From assembly GCF_000472665.1 (NCBI RefSeq), contig NZ_AXAC01000018.1, positions 28,942-92,941 on the forward strand: a stretch of 64,000 nucleotides of DNA, in the 5' to 3' direction. The translations under genes were made by a program, and so were the position numbers. The notes under the pieces are model-generated. The model ran no database searches. It was given only the letters and a program-made list of their open reading frames with translations, and had not been told where the DNA came from. The stretch's first letter is position 1. Each line of letters begins with the position of its first letter. Of the stretch, positions 27,092-35,027 are shown in pieces. Origin of the DNA: Acetobacterium malicum subsp. dehalogenans DSM 11527 (lineage in GTDB: Bacteria; Bacillota; Clostridia; Eubacteriales; Eubacteriaceae).

Positions 27092-27120
27092 AATATAACA
27101 TGCTAATTTCTATATGTCAA
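27092..27120 (-). promoter_or_regulatory. Promoter of the corrinoid methyltransferase operon
   Basis: On the minus strand TTGACA, 17 bases, TATATT, about 107 nt before the methyltransferase I ATG. Confidence 0.75.
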
Positions 27121-27298
27121 CATTTTATATTAACTTTATATGTATTTTATAGTAACTTTGTATTTACTTTACGATAATAATTAATTTAATTAGTATTTAT
27201 TAAGTTTTTTTAGTTGACTTTTTGTAAAATATTTACGAATTTATTGCAATGTACTAATTGACCATCGTTTTCCAGAAATCCTTTCAGTAAATAAAAAA

Positions 27299-27320
27299 AC
27301 GCATCGTCATTTCGATGCGT
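27299..27320 (-). terminator. Terminator of the DeoR regulator gene
   Basis: On the minus strand ACGCATCG, loop, CGATGCGT followed by TTTTTTTATTT. It separates the regulator from the methyltransferase operon. Confidence 0.85.
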
Positions 27321-27360
27321 CTCAAAGTATTAATTAGTACCAGGATTTATACTATTGTCT

Positions 27361-28128
27361 TTATATTACTTCGATATTATTACTCTTGCAGTATTCCCGA
27401 TAAATCTCCGGGGTTTTATCATCCAGAATAAAACCGTCAAAAACATTTAAATCAACCATTTTTGTCAGCGCTACCTTATCAAACTTCGAATAGTCTGCCA
27501 AGAGATAACATTTACTACTGATTTCATAAATAGTCTGATTGATTTCAACTTCTTCAAATGCCCCATGGGTAATCCCCTTATCGATGGATACTGCCATAAC
27601 CCCCATGAAAGCTTTATCAATGTTAAAACTCTTTAAAAAATCATTGGCTTCCTTCCCATAAAAAGCACCGGAAAAACTACGCAGCTTTCCGCCCGGCATA
27701 TAAACCGTGATTCCTGAAATCGCAGAAGCTTTTAATGCTACACTTAAAGAGAGCGTAATTAAATTGACATCCTGAATATCTTCTAGGTAGTCGAGAACCA
27801 GTTCCACAGTACTGCCAGCATTTAAAGCGATCGTGTCACCATTTTCAATGATTCTTGCCGCTTTTTCAGCAATTAACCGCTTCTCTTCGATGTTCTGGGT
27901 TCTTTTTTTATAAATATCCATTTCCGACGTCGTCTGATAGTTAATTTTTTCTTTTCTGAAAGCCCCACCATAAGATAATGTAATCCCATACTCCTCGGCA
28001 AGATATTTTAAATCCCGACGTATTGTCGCCTCGCCCACACCATATTTTTGAGAAAGACTGGCCACTTTAACGGAACCTTTGCTCATAATTGTATTCAAAA
28101 TTTCTTTTCTGCGATCAATATGCAACAT
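27361..28128 (-). CDS. DeoR/GlpR family transcriptional regulator
   Basis: 255 residues, normal for the family. HTH at the N-terminus (RRKEILNTIMSKGSVKVASLSQKYGVGEATIRRDLKYLAEEYG) and a DeoR C-terminal sensor (GDTIALNAGSTVELVLDYL, VYMPGGKLRSFSGAFYG, DKAFMGVMAVSIDKGITHG, LLADYSKFDKVAL). Members sense sugar or polyol phosphates. It lies directly upstream of the methyltransferase/FGGY-kinase genes and probably represses them, with the kinase product as a possible inducer. ATG 28128 follows GGAGAAAC. Confidence 0.88.
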   Translation of the reverse strand: MLHIDRRKEILNTIMSKGSVKVASLSQKYGVGEATIRRDLKYLAEEYGITLSYGGAFRKEKINYQTTSEMDIYKKRTQNIEEKRLIAEKAARIIENGDTIALNAGSTVELVLDYLEDIQDVNLITLSLSVALKASAISGITVYMPGGKLRSFSGAFYGKEANDFLKSFNIDKAFMGVMAVSIDKGITHGAFEEVEINQTIYEISSKCYLLADYSKFDKVALTKMVDLNVFDGFILDDKTPEIYREYCKSNNIEVI

Positions 28129-28250
28129 CTTTGTTTCTCCTCATATGTGTTCTTTTTCATTTCTATCAAGCTATTGTTTTTTCTGATCATCAAGACCACA
28201 TCTCTCAGGATTTGTCTGAACGCAAATCCAAAAATCAATCTCTATTTTAA

Positions 28251-28279
28251 ATTGTACCTACAAATCCTCATTATTGCAA
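28251..28279 (-). promoter_or_regulatory. Promoter of the DeoR regulator gene
   Basis: On the minus strand TTGCAA, 17 bases, TACAAT. Confidence 0.6.
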
Positions 28280-28312
28280 GGCTAACATAACGAAATCGAC
28301 CTTAGCACCAGC

Positions 28313-29239
28313 TTACCAATTGCTTTCATTTAAGCTTAGAATTTCTTTTGCAGTTTGTTCGGTAATCACCAGATGCCTGATATACCCAGTTCGCAGACAG
28401 CTGATGATCGCGCTGATATTGGATTCCGGAGGAGCAATGCCAATAATATGTTTGATTCGTGCCAACAACCTTAAGGGAATCTGGATCGCATAATCATCAT
28501 CCCCTTCAATCTGTTCGCCCTGGAGATTAAAAAAATAAGACAACAGACTCCCGACCGCTTTTTCCTGTGTCAGTTTCTTGCCAAACCGTAGAGCCGTTCC
28601 ATGATCCGGCACCAGCGGAAAACTGCCCAGAGTAATTATGGCCGTATCGGTTTTCCGCCACCGCTCTAAAATTTCCTGATAATTATTGGTATTCATGAAC
28701 AGTTCCTGATCCTGTTCGGTGGTGGGAAAGGCCGGACTTATCAGATATTCTGCCTGAAAACCGGTTTTGTGAGACAGCTCAGTGGCCAGCTCATTGGGAT
28801 GATAGCCCCGATGAGGCACAGTGGCAGTTCCAATTAAGGGGCAGATGATACCATGTGAGGCTATACCGTTATTTGTCAGGGGCAGGGCTTCAATCATTTT
28901 ATTGACATTATATCCCCAGCCCAGTCCTAAAACCTTGGTTTTATCAAGAAAATCAACCAGGACCCCGGCAGCCTCCCGGTGGAGATCTTCTGCTGTTGCC
29001 ACTATATCGCAGGTCTTTAGGTTAAAATGGCGGCAGAAACTCTGACTTAATCCCATGTTGGAATGCTGATATGAGAGGATCTCTATTTTTACAACTCCCT
29101 CTTTTCTGGCCTTATTTAATAAATTACTCACCGATGGCCGGGAAATATTCATGATTCTGGCAATTTCAGCCTGGGTCTTATTCTCTTCATAGTATAATTT
29201 AGATATTTGGATGAGTCGTAATAACTCTTTCTCTTTCAT
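28313..29239 (-). CDS. SorC-family transcriptional regulator, copy 2 (LsrR-like)
   Basis: 308 residues with the same build as copy 1: HTH in KTQAEIARIMNISRPSVSNLLNKARK and the SorC ligand domain (VLGLGWGYNVNKMIEAL, GIICPLIGTATVPHRGYHPNELATELS, IITLGSFPLVPDHGTALRFGKKL, ISCLRTGYIRHLVITEQTA). It is divergent from the dhaL-VOC-dhaK-lsrF operon, whose promoter starts 140 bp away, and is the likely regulator. SorC proteins such as LsrR usually repress until a phosphorylated sugar binds. ATG 29239 with GGAG. Confidence 0.9.
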   Translation of the reverse strand: MKEKELLRLIQISKLYYEENKTQAEIARIMNISRPSVSNLLNKARKEGVVKIEILSYQHSNMGLSQSFCRHFNLKTCDIVATAEDLHREAAGVLVDFLDKTKVLGLGWGYNVNKMIEALPLTNNGIASHGIICPLIGTATVPHRGYHPNELATELSHKTGFQAEYLISPAFPTTEQDQELFMNTNNYQEILERWRKTDTAIITLGSFPLVPDHGTALRFGKKLTQEKAVGSLLSYFFNLQGEQIEGDDDYAIQIPLRLLARIKHIIGIAPPESNISAIISCLRTGYIRHLVITEQTAKEILSLNESNW

Positions 29240-29282
29240 TTGGTTACTCCGATTTCTTTACCTGTTAGTATTATTATTGTTT

Positions 29283-29311
29283 AATATATAACAATAATTA
29301 TCATATGTCAA
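29283..29311 (-). promoter_or_regulatory. Promoter of SorC regulator 2
   Basis: On the minus strand TTGACA, 17 bases, TATATT, the same hexamers as for the paralogue. Confidence 0.72.
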
Positions 29312-29330
29312 TATATTGCGATATATTTGA
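29308..29330. promoter_or_regulatory. Candidate SorC operator
   Basis: TCAATATAT, TGCG, ATATATTTGA: an imperfect inverted repeat overlapping the -35 of regulator 2. It contains TGCGATATATT (29317-29327), shared with the regulator 1 promoter. Confidence 0.5.
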
Positions 29331-29378
29331 TTTTTTTTAAAACTTATCCTATTTAATCGTAACATATGCTAAATTTAT

Positions 29379-29407
29379 TTGACTTCCCCATTGACACTTG
29401 CTATACT
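29379..29407 (+). promoter_or_regulatory. Promoter of the dhaL-VOC-dhaK-lsrF operon
   Basis: TTGACT, 17 bases, TATACT, followed 36 nt later by the dhaL ATG. Confidence 0.75.
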
Positions 29408-29443
29408 GAACACAAAGATGTAAACGATTATGGGGGTGTAATA

Positions 29444-30070
29444 ATGCCAATAGAACCATTGAAAATCAAAACCTTGCTCCTTACTGCCGCCCAGGAAATA
29501 GCCGATCATGTTGATATTCTGACTGAACTGGATTGCGCCCTGGGTGACGGTGATCATGGTACAACCATGAAAAAGTTGACAAAAGTAATGTTTGCGGAAA
29601 TTGACAGCTGGGATGAAACCACCAACCTTAAAGTGGGGCTGGAAAACCTCAACGATGCCTTGGAAGATGTCAGTGGCGGTTCCGCGGGGCCCTTATTTAG
29701 CGCTTTTATTCATGGTATGGCGGAAGCAGCAAATCCTGAAGCGCCAAACTCTGATACCTTTATAAAGATTATTCTGCTTGGAGCCTACGACGAGTTTTTT
29801 GCCACCTCCAAAGCGGTAGTTGGTGATAAATCAATGATGGATGCCATCGATCCAGCTACCGAGGTGATCCGCCACTCTACCACTGATATGAAAACGACCC
29901 TCATAAAGGCGGCCCAGGCGGCCCGAGCCGGATCTGACAACACCACCGGAATGCTGGCAAAATTTGGGCGAGCCCGTTATATCGGTGACCGCTGTTTAGG
30001 TCATCGCGATCCTGGTTCGGTTACCTTCGCTTATTTCTACGAAGGGCTGGCCAAAGGATATTCAGCATAA
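29444..30070 (+). CDS. Dihydroxyacetone kinase-type DhaL (ADP/ATP-binding) subunit
   Basis: 208 residues, normal for DhaL. It holds the nucleotide and passes phosphate to the ketose on DhaK. The Mg-binding loop is LGDGDHGTTMKK near residue 33, followed by DVSGGSAGPLFSAF, VVGDKSMMDAI, AGSDNTTGMLAKFGRARYIGDRCLGHRDPGSVT. In the PTS-type enzyme DhaM regenerates ATP on DhaL; no DhaM, HPr or EI is in the window, so ATP exchange or a distant DhaM must be assumed. ATG 29444 is chosen over an in-frame start at 29366 that would lie upstream of the promoter. Confidence 0.9.
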   Translation: MPIEPLKIKTLLLTAAQEIADHVDILTELDCALGDGDHGTTMKKLTKVMFAEIDSWDETTNLKVGLENLNDALEDVSGGSAGPLFSAFIHGMAEAANPEAPNSDTFIKIILLGAYDEFFATSKAVVGDKSMMDAIDPATEVIRHSTTDMKTTLIKAAQAARAGSDNTTGMLAKFGRARYIGDRCLGHRDPGSVTFAYFYEGLAKGYSA

Positions 30071-30096
30071 AACATATAAACCGAAGGGAGAAAAAA

Positions 30097-30417
30097 ATGT
30101 ACGAAATTATGCATGTTGGTGTTCCCGTTAAGGAACCGGTATTGGAAGAGTTTTACGCCGAGGGATTAAAGGTCCATATCTCCAGCCCGGACAATAATCC
30201 TCTCAAATTTGAATACCTGAGGTTTGAAGAGGGTACCCCACTTCATCCCGATGTCGTCAATTTGACCCATATTGCCTACAAGGTGCCCAACATCGATACC
30301 TTTATCAGCGATCACCAGGCGATTGTTTTAAACGAGCGGATGACAGTTGATGATCACCTGGACATTGCCTTTGTTAAAGTCGCAGGCACCGTTATTGAAT
30401 TAATGGAAATGAAATAA
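30097..30417 (+). CDS. Small VOC-superfamily (glyoxalase-fold) protein
   Basis: 106 residues. H6 (EIMHVGVPV), E39 (KFEYLRF), H58 (LTHIAYKVPNID) and E101 (AGTVIELMEMK) fall where the metal ligands of glyoxalase/epimerase VOC proteins do, so a metal-dependent isomerase, epimerase or lyase acting on a small carbonyl compound is likely. It lies between dhaL (26-nt gap) and dhaK, so it probably acts on the same ketose or its phosphate. By pathway position it could do what LsrG does in AI-2 breakdown, although LsrG has a different fold. Good SD (GAAGGGAG). Confidence 0.8.
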   Translation: MYEIMHVGVPVKEPVLEEFYAEGLKVHISSPDNNPLKFEYLRFEEGTPLHPDVVNLTHIAYKVPNIDTFISDHQAIVLNERMTVDDHLDIAFVKVAGTVIELMEMK

Positions 30418-30465
30418 CTATTCGATTTATACTTTTAATAATAAATTTATAAAGGGGAAAATACA

Positions 30466-31464
30466 ATGACGATGAAAAAGTTTATTAACAATCCGGATAA
30501 CATTACCGCGGAATTATTAGAAGGTCTGGCTCTGGCAAACCCCAAAATTCTTGAGGTGACTGACCACAATCTGATCATTAACAAGGGTCTGGCAACTGCC
30601 GATCGAGTTACCATTGTCACCATCGGCGGGGCTGGTCATGAACCCGCCCTGGAAGGCTTTGTCGGCGAAGGGATGATCGACATTTCGGTTGTTGGAGATA
30701 TTTTTGCAGCCCCCGGTTACAAGGCGGTGGTGGAAGCTCTGAAGCTGGCCGATAAGGGCAAGGGCGTGCTTTTTGTGGTGCTGAACCATGCTGGCGATAT
30801 GCTGGCTGGTGACCGGACCATGAAAGAAGTCGAAAAATTGGGCTTAAACGTCATCAAGGTGGTCACCCAGGAAGATATCGCCAATGCGCCCCGCTCCGAT
30901 GCGGCCAACCGGCGGGGCCTGGTAGGCTGTGTGCCTCTGTATAAGATCTGTGGCGCCGCAGCCGCTCAGGGCAAATCTTTGGCCGAAGTGGCCGCCATTG
31001 CCCAGAATTTCGCCGACAATATGGCTACCATTGCCGTGGCCTGTAAAACCGCCACCCATCCCCAAAATGGCGCATCCTTTGCCGATCTCGGTGAAGATGA
31101 AATGGAAGTTGGTATGGGCCAGCATGGCGAAGGCGGCGGCGGACGCCAAAAAATGGCCAGCGCCGACGAAACCGCAGTAATCATGGCTGAGGCCTTGGTC
31201 AAGGATCTGGATCTGAAAGCTGGTGAAGAGGTAATGGTCATCGTCAACGGCACCGGTGCCACCACGATCATGGAAATGTTGCTGGTCTTCCGTCGGGTTC
31301 ACAAATATCTCAGTGAAAAAGGTATTAACATTGTCGCCAGTTGGGTTGAAGAAGTTTTAACGGTGCAGGAACAGGCCGGTTTCCAGCTTTTCTTTGCCCG
31401 AATGAATCCTGAGAATCTGGCCTATTGGGAAGCCCCAGCCAAAACCCCCTATTTGAGTCGCTAG
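30466..31464 (+). CDS. Dihydroxyacetone kinase-type DhaK subunit, copy 2
   Basis: 332 residues, paralogue of copy 1, in an operon with its DhaL partner. GGAGHEPALEGFVGEGM, NHAGDMLAG, CVPLYKICGAAAAQGKS and GMGQHGEGGGG with H220 as the predicted covalent ketose-binding residue. About 25 residues shorter than E. coli DhaK. The gene is more GC-rich in its second half than copy 1. The next gene starts two bases after its stop, so translation is probably coupled. The substrate is not certain: the neighbours suggest a C5 dicarbonyl or another ketose. Confidence 0.9.
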   Translation: MTMKKFINNPDNITAELLEGLALANPKILEVTDHNLIINKGLATADRVTIVTIGGAGHEPALEGFVGEGMIDISVVGDIFAAPGYKAVVEALKLADKGKGVLFVVLNHAGDMLAGDRTMKEVEKLGLNVIKVVTQEDIANAPRSDAANRRGLVGCVPLYKICGAAAAQGKSLAEVAAIAQNFADNMATIAVACKTATHPQNGASFADLGEDEMEVGMGQHGEGGGGRQKMASADETAVIMAEALVKDLDLKAGEEVMVIVNGTGATTIMEMLLVFRRVHKYLSEKGINIVASWVEEVLTVQEQAGFQLFFARMNPENLAYWEAPAKTPYLSR

Positions 31465-31466
31465 TT

Positions 31467-32345
31467 ATGGCTGATCAGGATTCAATCAAAAAAGCCAAAG
31501 ACTTCGGCTTTGACCAGCCTATGGAAAAACGGAATTTTCATGTCAAAGGGATGGACGATGTGGATTGGGGGATGAAAACCCGGCTGTCAAAAATATTTGA
31601 TCCCCACAGCGGTCATACTGTGATGCTGGCTTTTGATCACGGTTATATCATGGGGCCGACCCAGGGATTGGAGCGGATGGATCTGGCCATCCCACCGCTC
31701 CAGGACTATGCCGATGTCCTGATGGCCACTCGGGGGGCACTGCGAACCTGTATCCGGCCCGATCACGGCAAGGCCATTGCGCTGCGTTGTTCGGCCGGGA
31801 GTTCGGTCTTAAAAGAAGATATGAGCAAAGAAATCATCGGCGTCAATGTTGAAGACGCGATCCGGATGAATGCCACCTGTATGGCGATTCAGGCCTTTAT
31901 CGGATCTGAAAACGAATGCCAGAGCATTGAAAATATTATCAAAACCGTGGATGCCGGCAACCGCTACGGCATCCCCACTCTGGGCGTGGTGGCCGTAGGT
32001 AAAGAGATGGAACGAACCACCAAGTATTTTTCCCTGGCTACCCGGATGCTGGCTGAATTTGGGGTCCAGATTGTCAAAGTCTATTACTGTGATAACTTTG
32101 AAGAAGTCACCGCGGCCTGTCCAGTCCCGATTGTCATCGCCGGCGGTAAAAAGGTTCCCGAACAGGAAGCCCTGGAAATCACCTATCAGGCCCTTCAAAA
32201 AGGCGCCGCCGGAGTTGATATGGGCCGTAACGTCTTCCAGGCCGACAACCCGGCGGCGATGATCCAGAGCATCCGCAAGGTTGTACACGAAAAGTTCACC
32301 GGCACCGAAGCCTTTGAATTTTATACGGATCTTTCTTCCCATTAA
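31467..32345 (+). CDS. LsrF-type thiolase/aldolase (DeoC/FbaB class I family)
   Basis: 292 residues. It parallels E. coli LsrF along its whole length: MADQDSIKKAKDFGFDQP at the start, DWGMKTRLSKIFDP, TVMLAFDHGYIMGPTQGLERMD, DAGNRYGIPTLGVVAVGKEM, CPVPIVIAGGKKVPEQEALE and AGVDMGRNVFQADNP. The Schiff-base lysine is probably K204 (QIVKVYYC). LsrF transfers an acetyl unit from 3-hydroxy-5-phosphonooxypentane-2,4-dione to CoA, giving DHAP and acetyl-CoA. ATG 31467 begins two bases after the dhaK stop. An ordinary aldolase role is the alternative. Confidence 0.86.
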   Translation: MADQDSIKKAKDFGFDQPMEKRNFHVKGMDDVDWGMKTRLSKIFDPHSGHTVMLAFDHGYIMGPTQGLERMDLAIPPLQDYADVLMATRGALRTCIRPDHGKAIALRCSAGSSVLKEDMSKEIIGVNVEDAIRMNATCMAIQAFIGSENECQSIENIIKTVDAGNRYGIPTLGVVAVGKEMERTTKYFSLATRMLAEFGVQIVKVYYCDNFEEVTAACPVPIVIAGGKKVPEQEALEITYQALQKGAAGVDMGRNVFQADNPAAMIQSIRKVVHEKFTGTEAFEFYTDLSSH

Positions 32346-32351
32346 TAACGT

Positions 32352-32396
32352 AAAAAAGCTGTATTGGATAAGCAGTTCATCCGATACAGCTTTTTG
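32352..32396. terminator. Bidirectional terminator
   Basis: AAAAAGCTGTATTGGAT and ATCCGATACAGCTTTTT (one G-U pair) around a nine-base loop, between the convergent lsrF-type and lepA genes. Confidence 0.88.
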
Positions 32397-32402
32397 ATTT
32401 GA

Positions 32403-34208
32403 TTAGGAATCCAGTTTAAGAACCGCCATAAATGCTTCTTGTGGTACTTCAACGTTACCAACCTGACGCATCCGCTTCTTGCCCTCTTTCTGTTTTTCCA
32501 ACAGTTTTCGTTTACGGCTGATATCCCCACCATAACATTTGGCCAAAACATCTTTACGCATCGCTCGGATCGTTTCGCGGGCGACCACCTTGGTGCCAAT
32601 GGCGGCCTGAACCGGGATTTCAAACATTTGCCGAGGAATTTCTTCCTTTAATTTTTTGGCGATCAGCCGTCCCCGGTTTGCCGCCTTATCCCGGTGAACA
32701 ATAAAGGAAAGGGCATCGACCAGTTCCCCATTCAACAGAATATCCAGTTTAACCAGATCTGAAGGCCGATATTCTTTGATGTCATAGTCAAAGGAGGCAT
32801 AACCCCGGGTCCGGGATTTAAGGGCATCAAAGAAATCATAGATAATCTCATTCAGGGGCAATTCATATTTCAGGATGACCCGGTTTTCTTCAACATAATC
32901 CATGGTCAGATAAACGCCCCGACGTTCCTGACACAATTCCATTATCGCACCCAGATATTCGGACGGCACCATGATGTCGGCATTGACAATCGGTTCTTCC
33001 ATGGTTTTAATTTCGACCGGGTTGGGCAGATTAGAAGGATTATCCACCCACAATTCGGTGCCATCGGTTTTGACAACCTTGTAAATAACACTGGGGGCCG
33101 TGGTAACCAGATCCAGATTGAATTCCCGCTCCAGCCGTTCCTGAATGATCTCCATATGGAGCAGTCCCAGGAATCCACAACGGAAACCAAAACCAAGGGC
33201 CATTGAAGTTTCGGCTTCATAAAGCAGGGAGGCATCGTTTAACTGCAGTTTGGCCAGGGCTTCTTTCAAATCTTCATAGCGGGAGCCATCGGCTGGATAA
33301 ATCCCACAGAAAACCATGGAGGTCACTTTTTTGTAACCCGGCAAGGGTTCTTTGGCCGGATTTAGGGTTTCGGTAATGGTATCCCCGACCCGGGTATCCC
33401 GAACGTTTTTTATCCCGGCGTTGACATAACCAACGTCACCTGCGCAGAGTTCGTCAATGGGAATCAAACCGCTGCCAAAAACGCCAACTTCGTTAACGTC
33501 AAAGGTTTTTCCAACGGCCATCATGTCAATTTTCATGCCTTTACGGATTTTTCCCTGAATAACCCGAACTGAGGCAATAACCCCCAGATACTGATCGTAA
33601 TAGGAATCAAAAATCAGGGCCTGTAGCGGTGCATCGACATCGCCGGTTGGTGAGGGTACTTTTTTGACAATCGCTTCCAGCACTTCCCGGATGTTGAGAC
33701 CGGCCTTGGCTGAAATCAGCGGCGCATCCTGGGCTTCAATGCCAATAACATGCTCTATCTCATCCTTCACCCGCTGGGGATCGGCACTCAACAGATCAAT
33801 CTTGTTAATGACCGGAATCACTTCCAGATTATTCTCCAGCGCCAGATAAACATTGGCGATCGTCTGGGCTTCAATTCCCTGGGAGCCGTCGACAATCAAT
33901 AATGCCCCTTCACAGGCGGCCAGACTGCGGGACACCTCATAGGTGAAATCCACATGGCCCGGGGTATCAATCAGGTTTAAAATGTACTCTTCACCATCAT
34001 CGGCGGTATACAGCAAGCGGACGGCCTGAAGCTTGATGGTAATGCCCCGCTCCCGTTCGATATCCATATTATCCAAAAACTGTGCTTCCATATCCCGTTT
34101 GCTCATCATCCCGGTATCTTCAATCAGTCGATCCGCCAAAGTTGACTTACCATGATCAATATGGGCAATGATGGAAAAATTTCGTGTATGTAATTGTTTA
34201 TTTGTCAA
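32403..34208 (-). CDS. lepA: Elongation factor 4 (LepA), ribosomal back-translocase
   Basis: 601 residues, full length. GTPase motifs [18 protein letters not shown] (G1), RGITIKLQ (G2), [10 protein letters not shown] (G3), NKIDL (G4) and SAKAGLN (G5), then domains II, III and V and the LepA-specific C-terminal domain ([39 protein letters not shown]). The protein acts on ribosomes in the cytoplasm. Starts at TTG 34208 with GAGGA eight bases upstream. It shares an intergenic region with divergent rpsT. Confidence 0.96.
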   Translation of the reverse strand: MTNKQLHTRNFSIIAHIDHGKSTLADRLIEDTGMMSKRDMEAQFLDNMDIERERGITIKLQAVRLLYTADDGEEYILNLIDTPGHVDFTYEVSRSLAACEGALLIVDGSQGIEAQTIANVYLALENNLEVIPVINKIDLLSADPQRVKDEIEHVIGIEAQDAPLISAKAGLNIREVLEAIVKKVPSPTGDVDAPLQALIFDSYYDQYLGVIASVRVIQGKIRKGMKIDMMAVGKTFDVNEVGVFGSGLIPIDELCAGDVGYVNAGIKNVRDTRVGDTITETLNPAKEPLPGYKKVTSMVFCGIYPADGSRYEDLKEALAKLQLNDASLLYEAETSMALGFGFRCGFLGLLHMEIIQERLEREFNLDLVTTAPSVIYKVVKTDGTELWVDNPSNLPNPVEIKTMEEPIVNADIMVPSEYLGAIMELCQERRGVYLTMDYVEENRVILKYELPLNEIIYDFFDALKSRTRGYASFDYDIKEYRPSDLVKLDILLNGELVDALSFIVHRDKAANRGRLIAKKLKEEIPRQMFEIPVQAAIGTKVVARETIRAMRKDVLAKCYGGDISRKRKLLEKQKEGKKRMRQVGNVEVPQEAFMAVLKLDS

Positions 34209-34323
34209 TTTTTAGTCCTCTACTTTCAAATCTATATCAATGGTTGAAATGTTCTGTAAATCCCTTGTTTTTATACCTAGATCAATATTCTATCAAGAAA
34301 TATTTTTTTTGTCACGTTTTTTC

Positions 34324-34352
34324 TTGATAATATTCTTTAAATGTGTTAGAAT
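34324..34352 (+). promoter_or_regulatory. Promoter of rpsT
   Basis: TTGATA, 17 bases, TAGAAT, 35 nt before the start codon. Confidence 0.65.
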
Positions 34353-34386
34353 TGCTATGTTATAAATAAATGAGGGGGGTGAACCC

Positions 34387-34653
34387 ATGGCTAACATTAA
34401 ATCGGCTATGAAACGAGCTAAAACAAATGAAATCAGTCGTCTGCGAAATAAGATGGTAAAAACTAATCTTAAGACTTCTGTAAAGAAATTTGATCTTGCA
34501 GTTACTGAAGGTAACGTAGAAGCAGCGCAGGAAGCTTTTCGTTTAGCAACAAAGAAAATTGATATGGCTGTTACAAAAGGTGTTTTACATAAAAACACAG
34601 CAGCACGTAAAAAAAGTACTTTGGCTAGAATCATGAACAAGATGACTGCTTAA
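34387..34653 (+). CDS. rpsT: 30S ribosomal protein S20
   Basis: 88 residues, basic and helical as expected: ANIKSAMKRAKTNEISRLRNKMVKTNLKT at the start and GVLHKNTAARKKSTLARIMNKM at the end. It binds 16S rRNA at the base of the 30S subunit. The SD is the strong GAGGGGGGTGA. A single-gene unit with its own promoter and terminator. Confidence 0.97.
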   Translation: MANIKSAMKRAKTNEISRLRNKMVKTNLKTSVKKFDLAVTEGNVEAAQEAFRLATKKIDMAVTKGVLHKNTAARKKSTLARIMNKMTA

Positions 34654-34701
34654 TTACCTCATTTATATATTCCCAAAACCCGTGTCTCTAGGGTCTATCC
34701 A

Positions 34702-34733
34702 AAGATGTACTTACTCAGGTACATCTTTTTTTG
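34702..34733 (+). terminator. Terminator of rpsT
   Basis: AAGATGTAC, TTACTCAG, GTACATCTT followed by TTTTTT. Confidence 0.9.
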
Positions 34734-34784
34734 CGTGAAAGCAACGAGTTCCCCTCTTCGTACCGGTGCGAAACGTTGTCAATA

Positions 34785-34983
34785 TACTACCGTACCGACC
34801 AATTGTTAATCTGTTGTTCGCTGCGCCATGCGAAATCCGCTGTGCTCCTTTCGCATTGGTCGCGGGCAGTCGCCAACTACAAACCAGCTTGTGATTGGCT
34901 CGTTGCCTGCGCGCAGGATCGGACAGGTTTATCAACCTGTTCGCCCCGACTCGTACAACATGATGTAACAATTGTCGGTACTA
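34785..34983 (+). repeat. MITE-like structured repeat, copy 1 (long form)
   Basis: Ends TACTACCGTACCGACCAATT and AACAATTGTCGGTACTA form imperfect terminal inverted repeats of about 27 bp, extended inward by GTTGT / ACAAC. An inner hairpin CGGACAGG...CCTGTTCG is also present. Two other copies are at 49216-49323 and 53995-54099; this one has about 95 bp extra in the middle. It fills the gap between convergent rpsT and holA and contains no gene of its own. Confidence 0.82.
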
Positions 34984-35027
34984 GGTTAGTTTGATAATCT
35001 AACGCATCGGTATGAAGCGTTCGGGAT

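Noticed and set aside
34785..34983. The repeat as a Rex binding site, because AATTGTTAATC is similar to a Rex half-site.
   Set aside because: The Rex site needs a close inverted TTGTNAA/TTNACAA pair, which is not present; the match belongs to the terminal inverted repeat.
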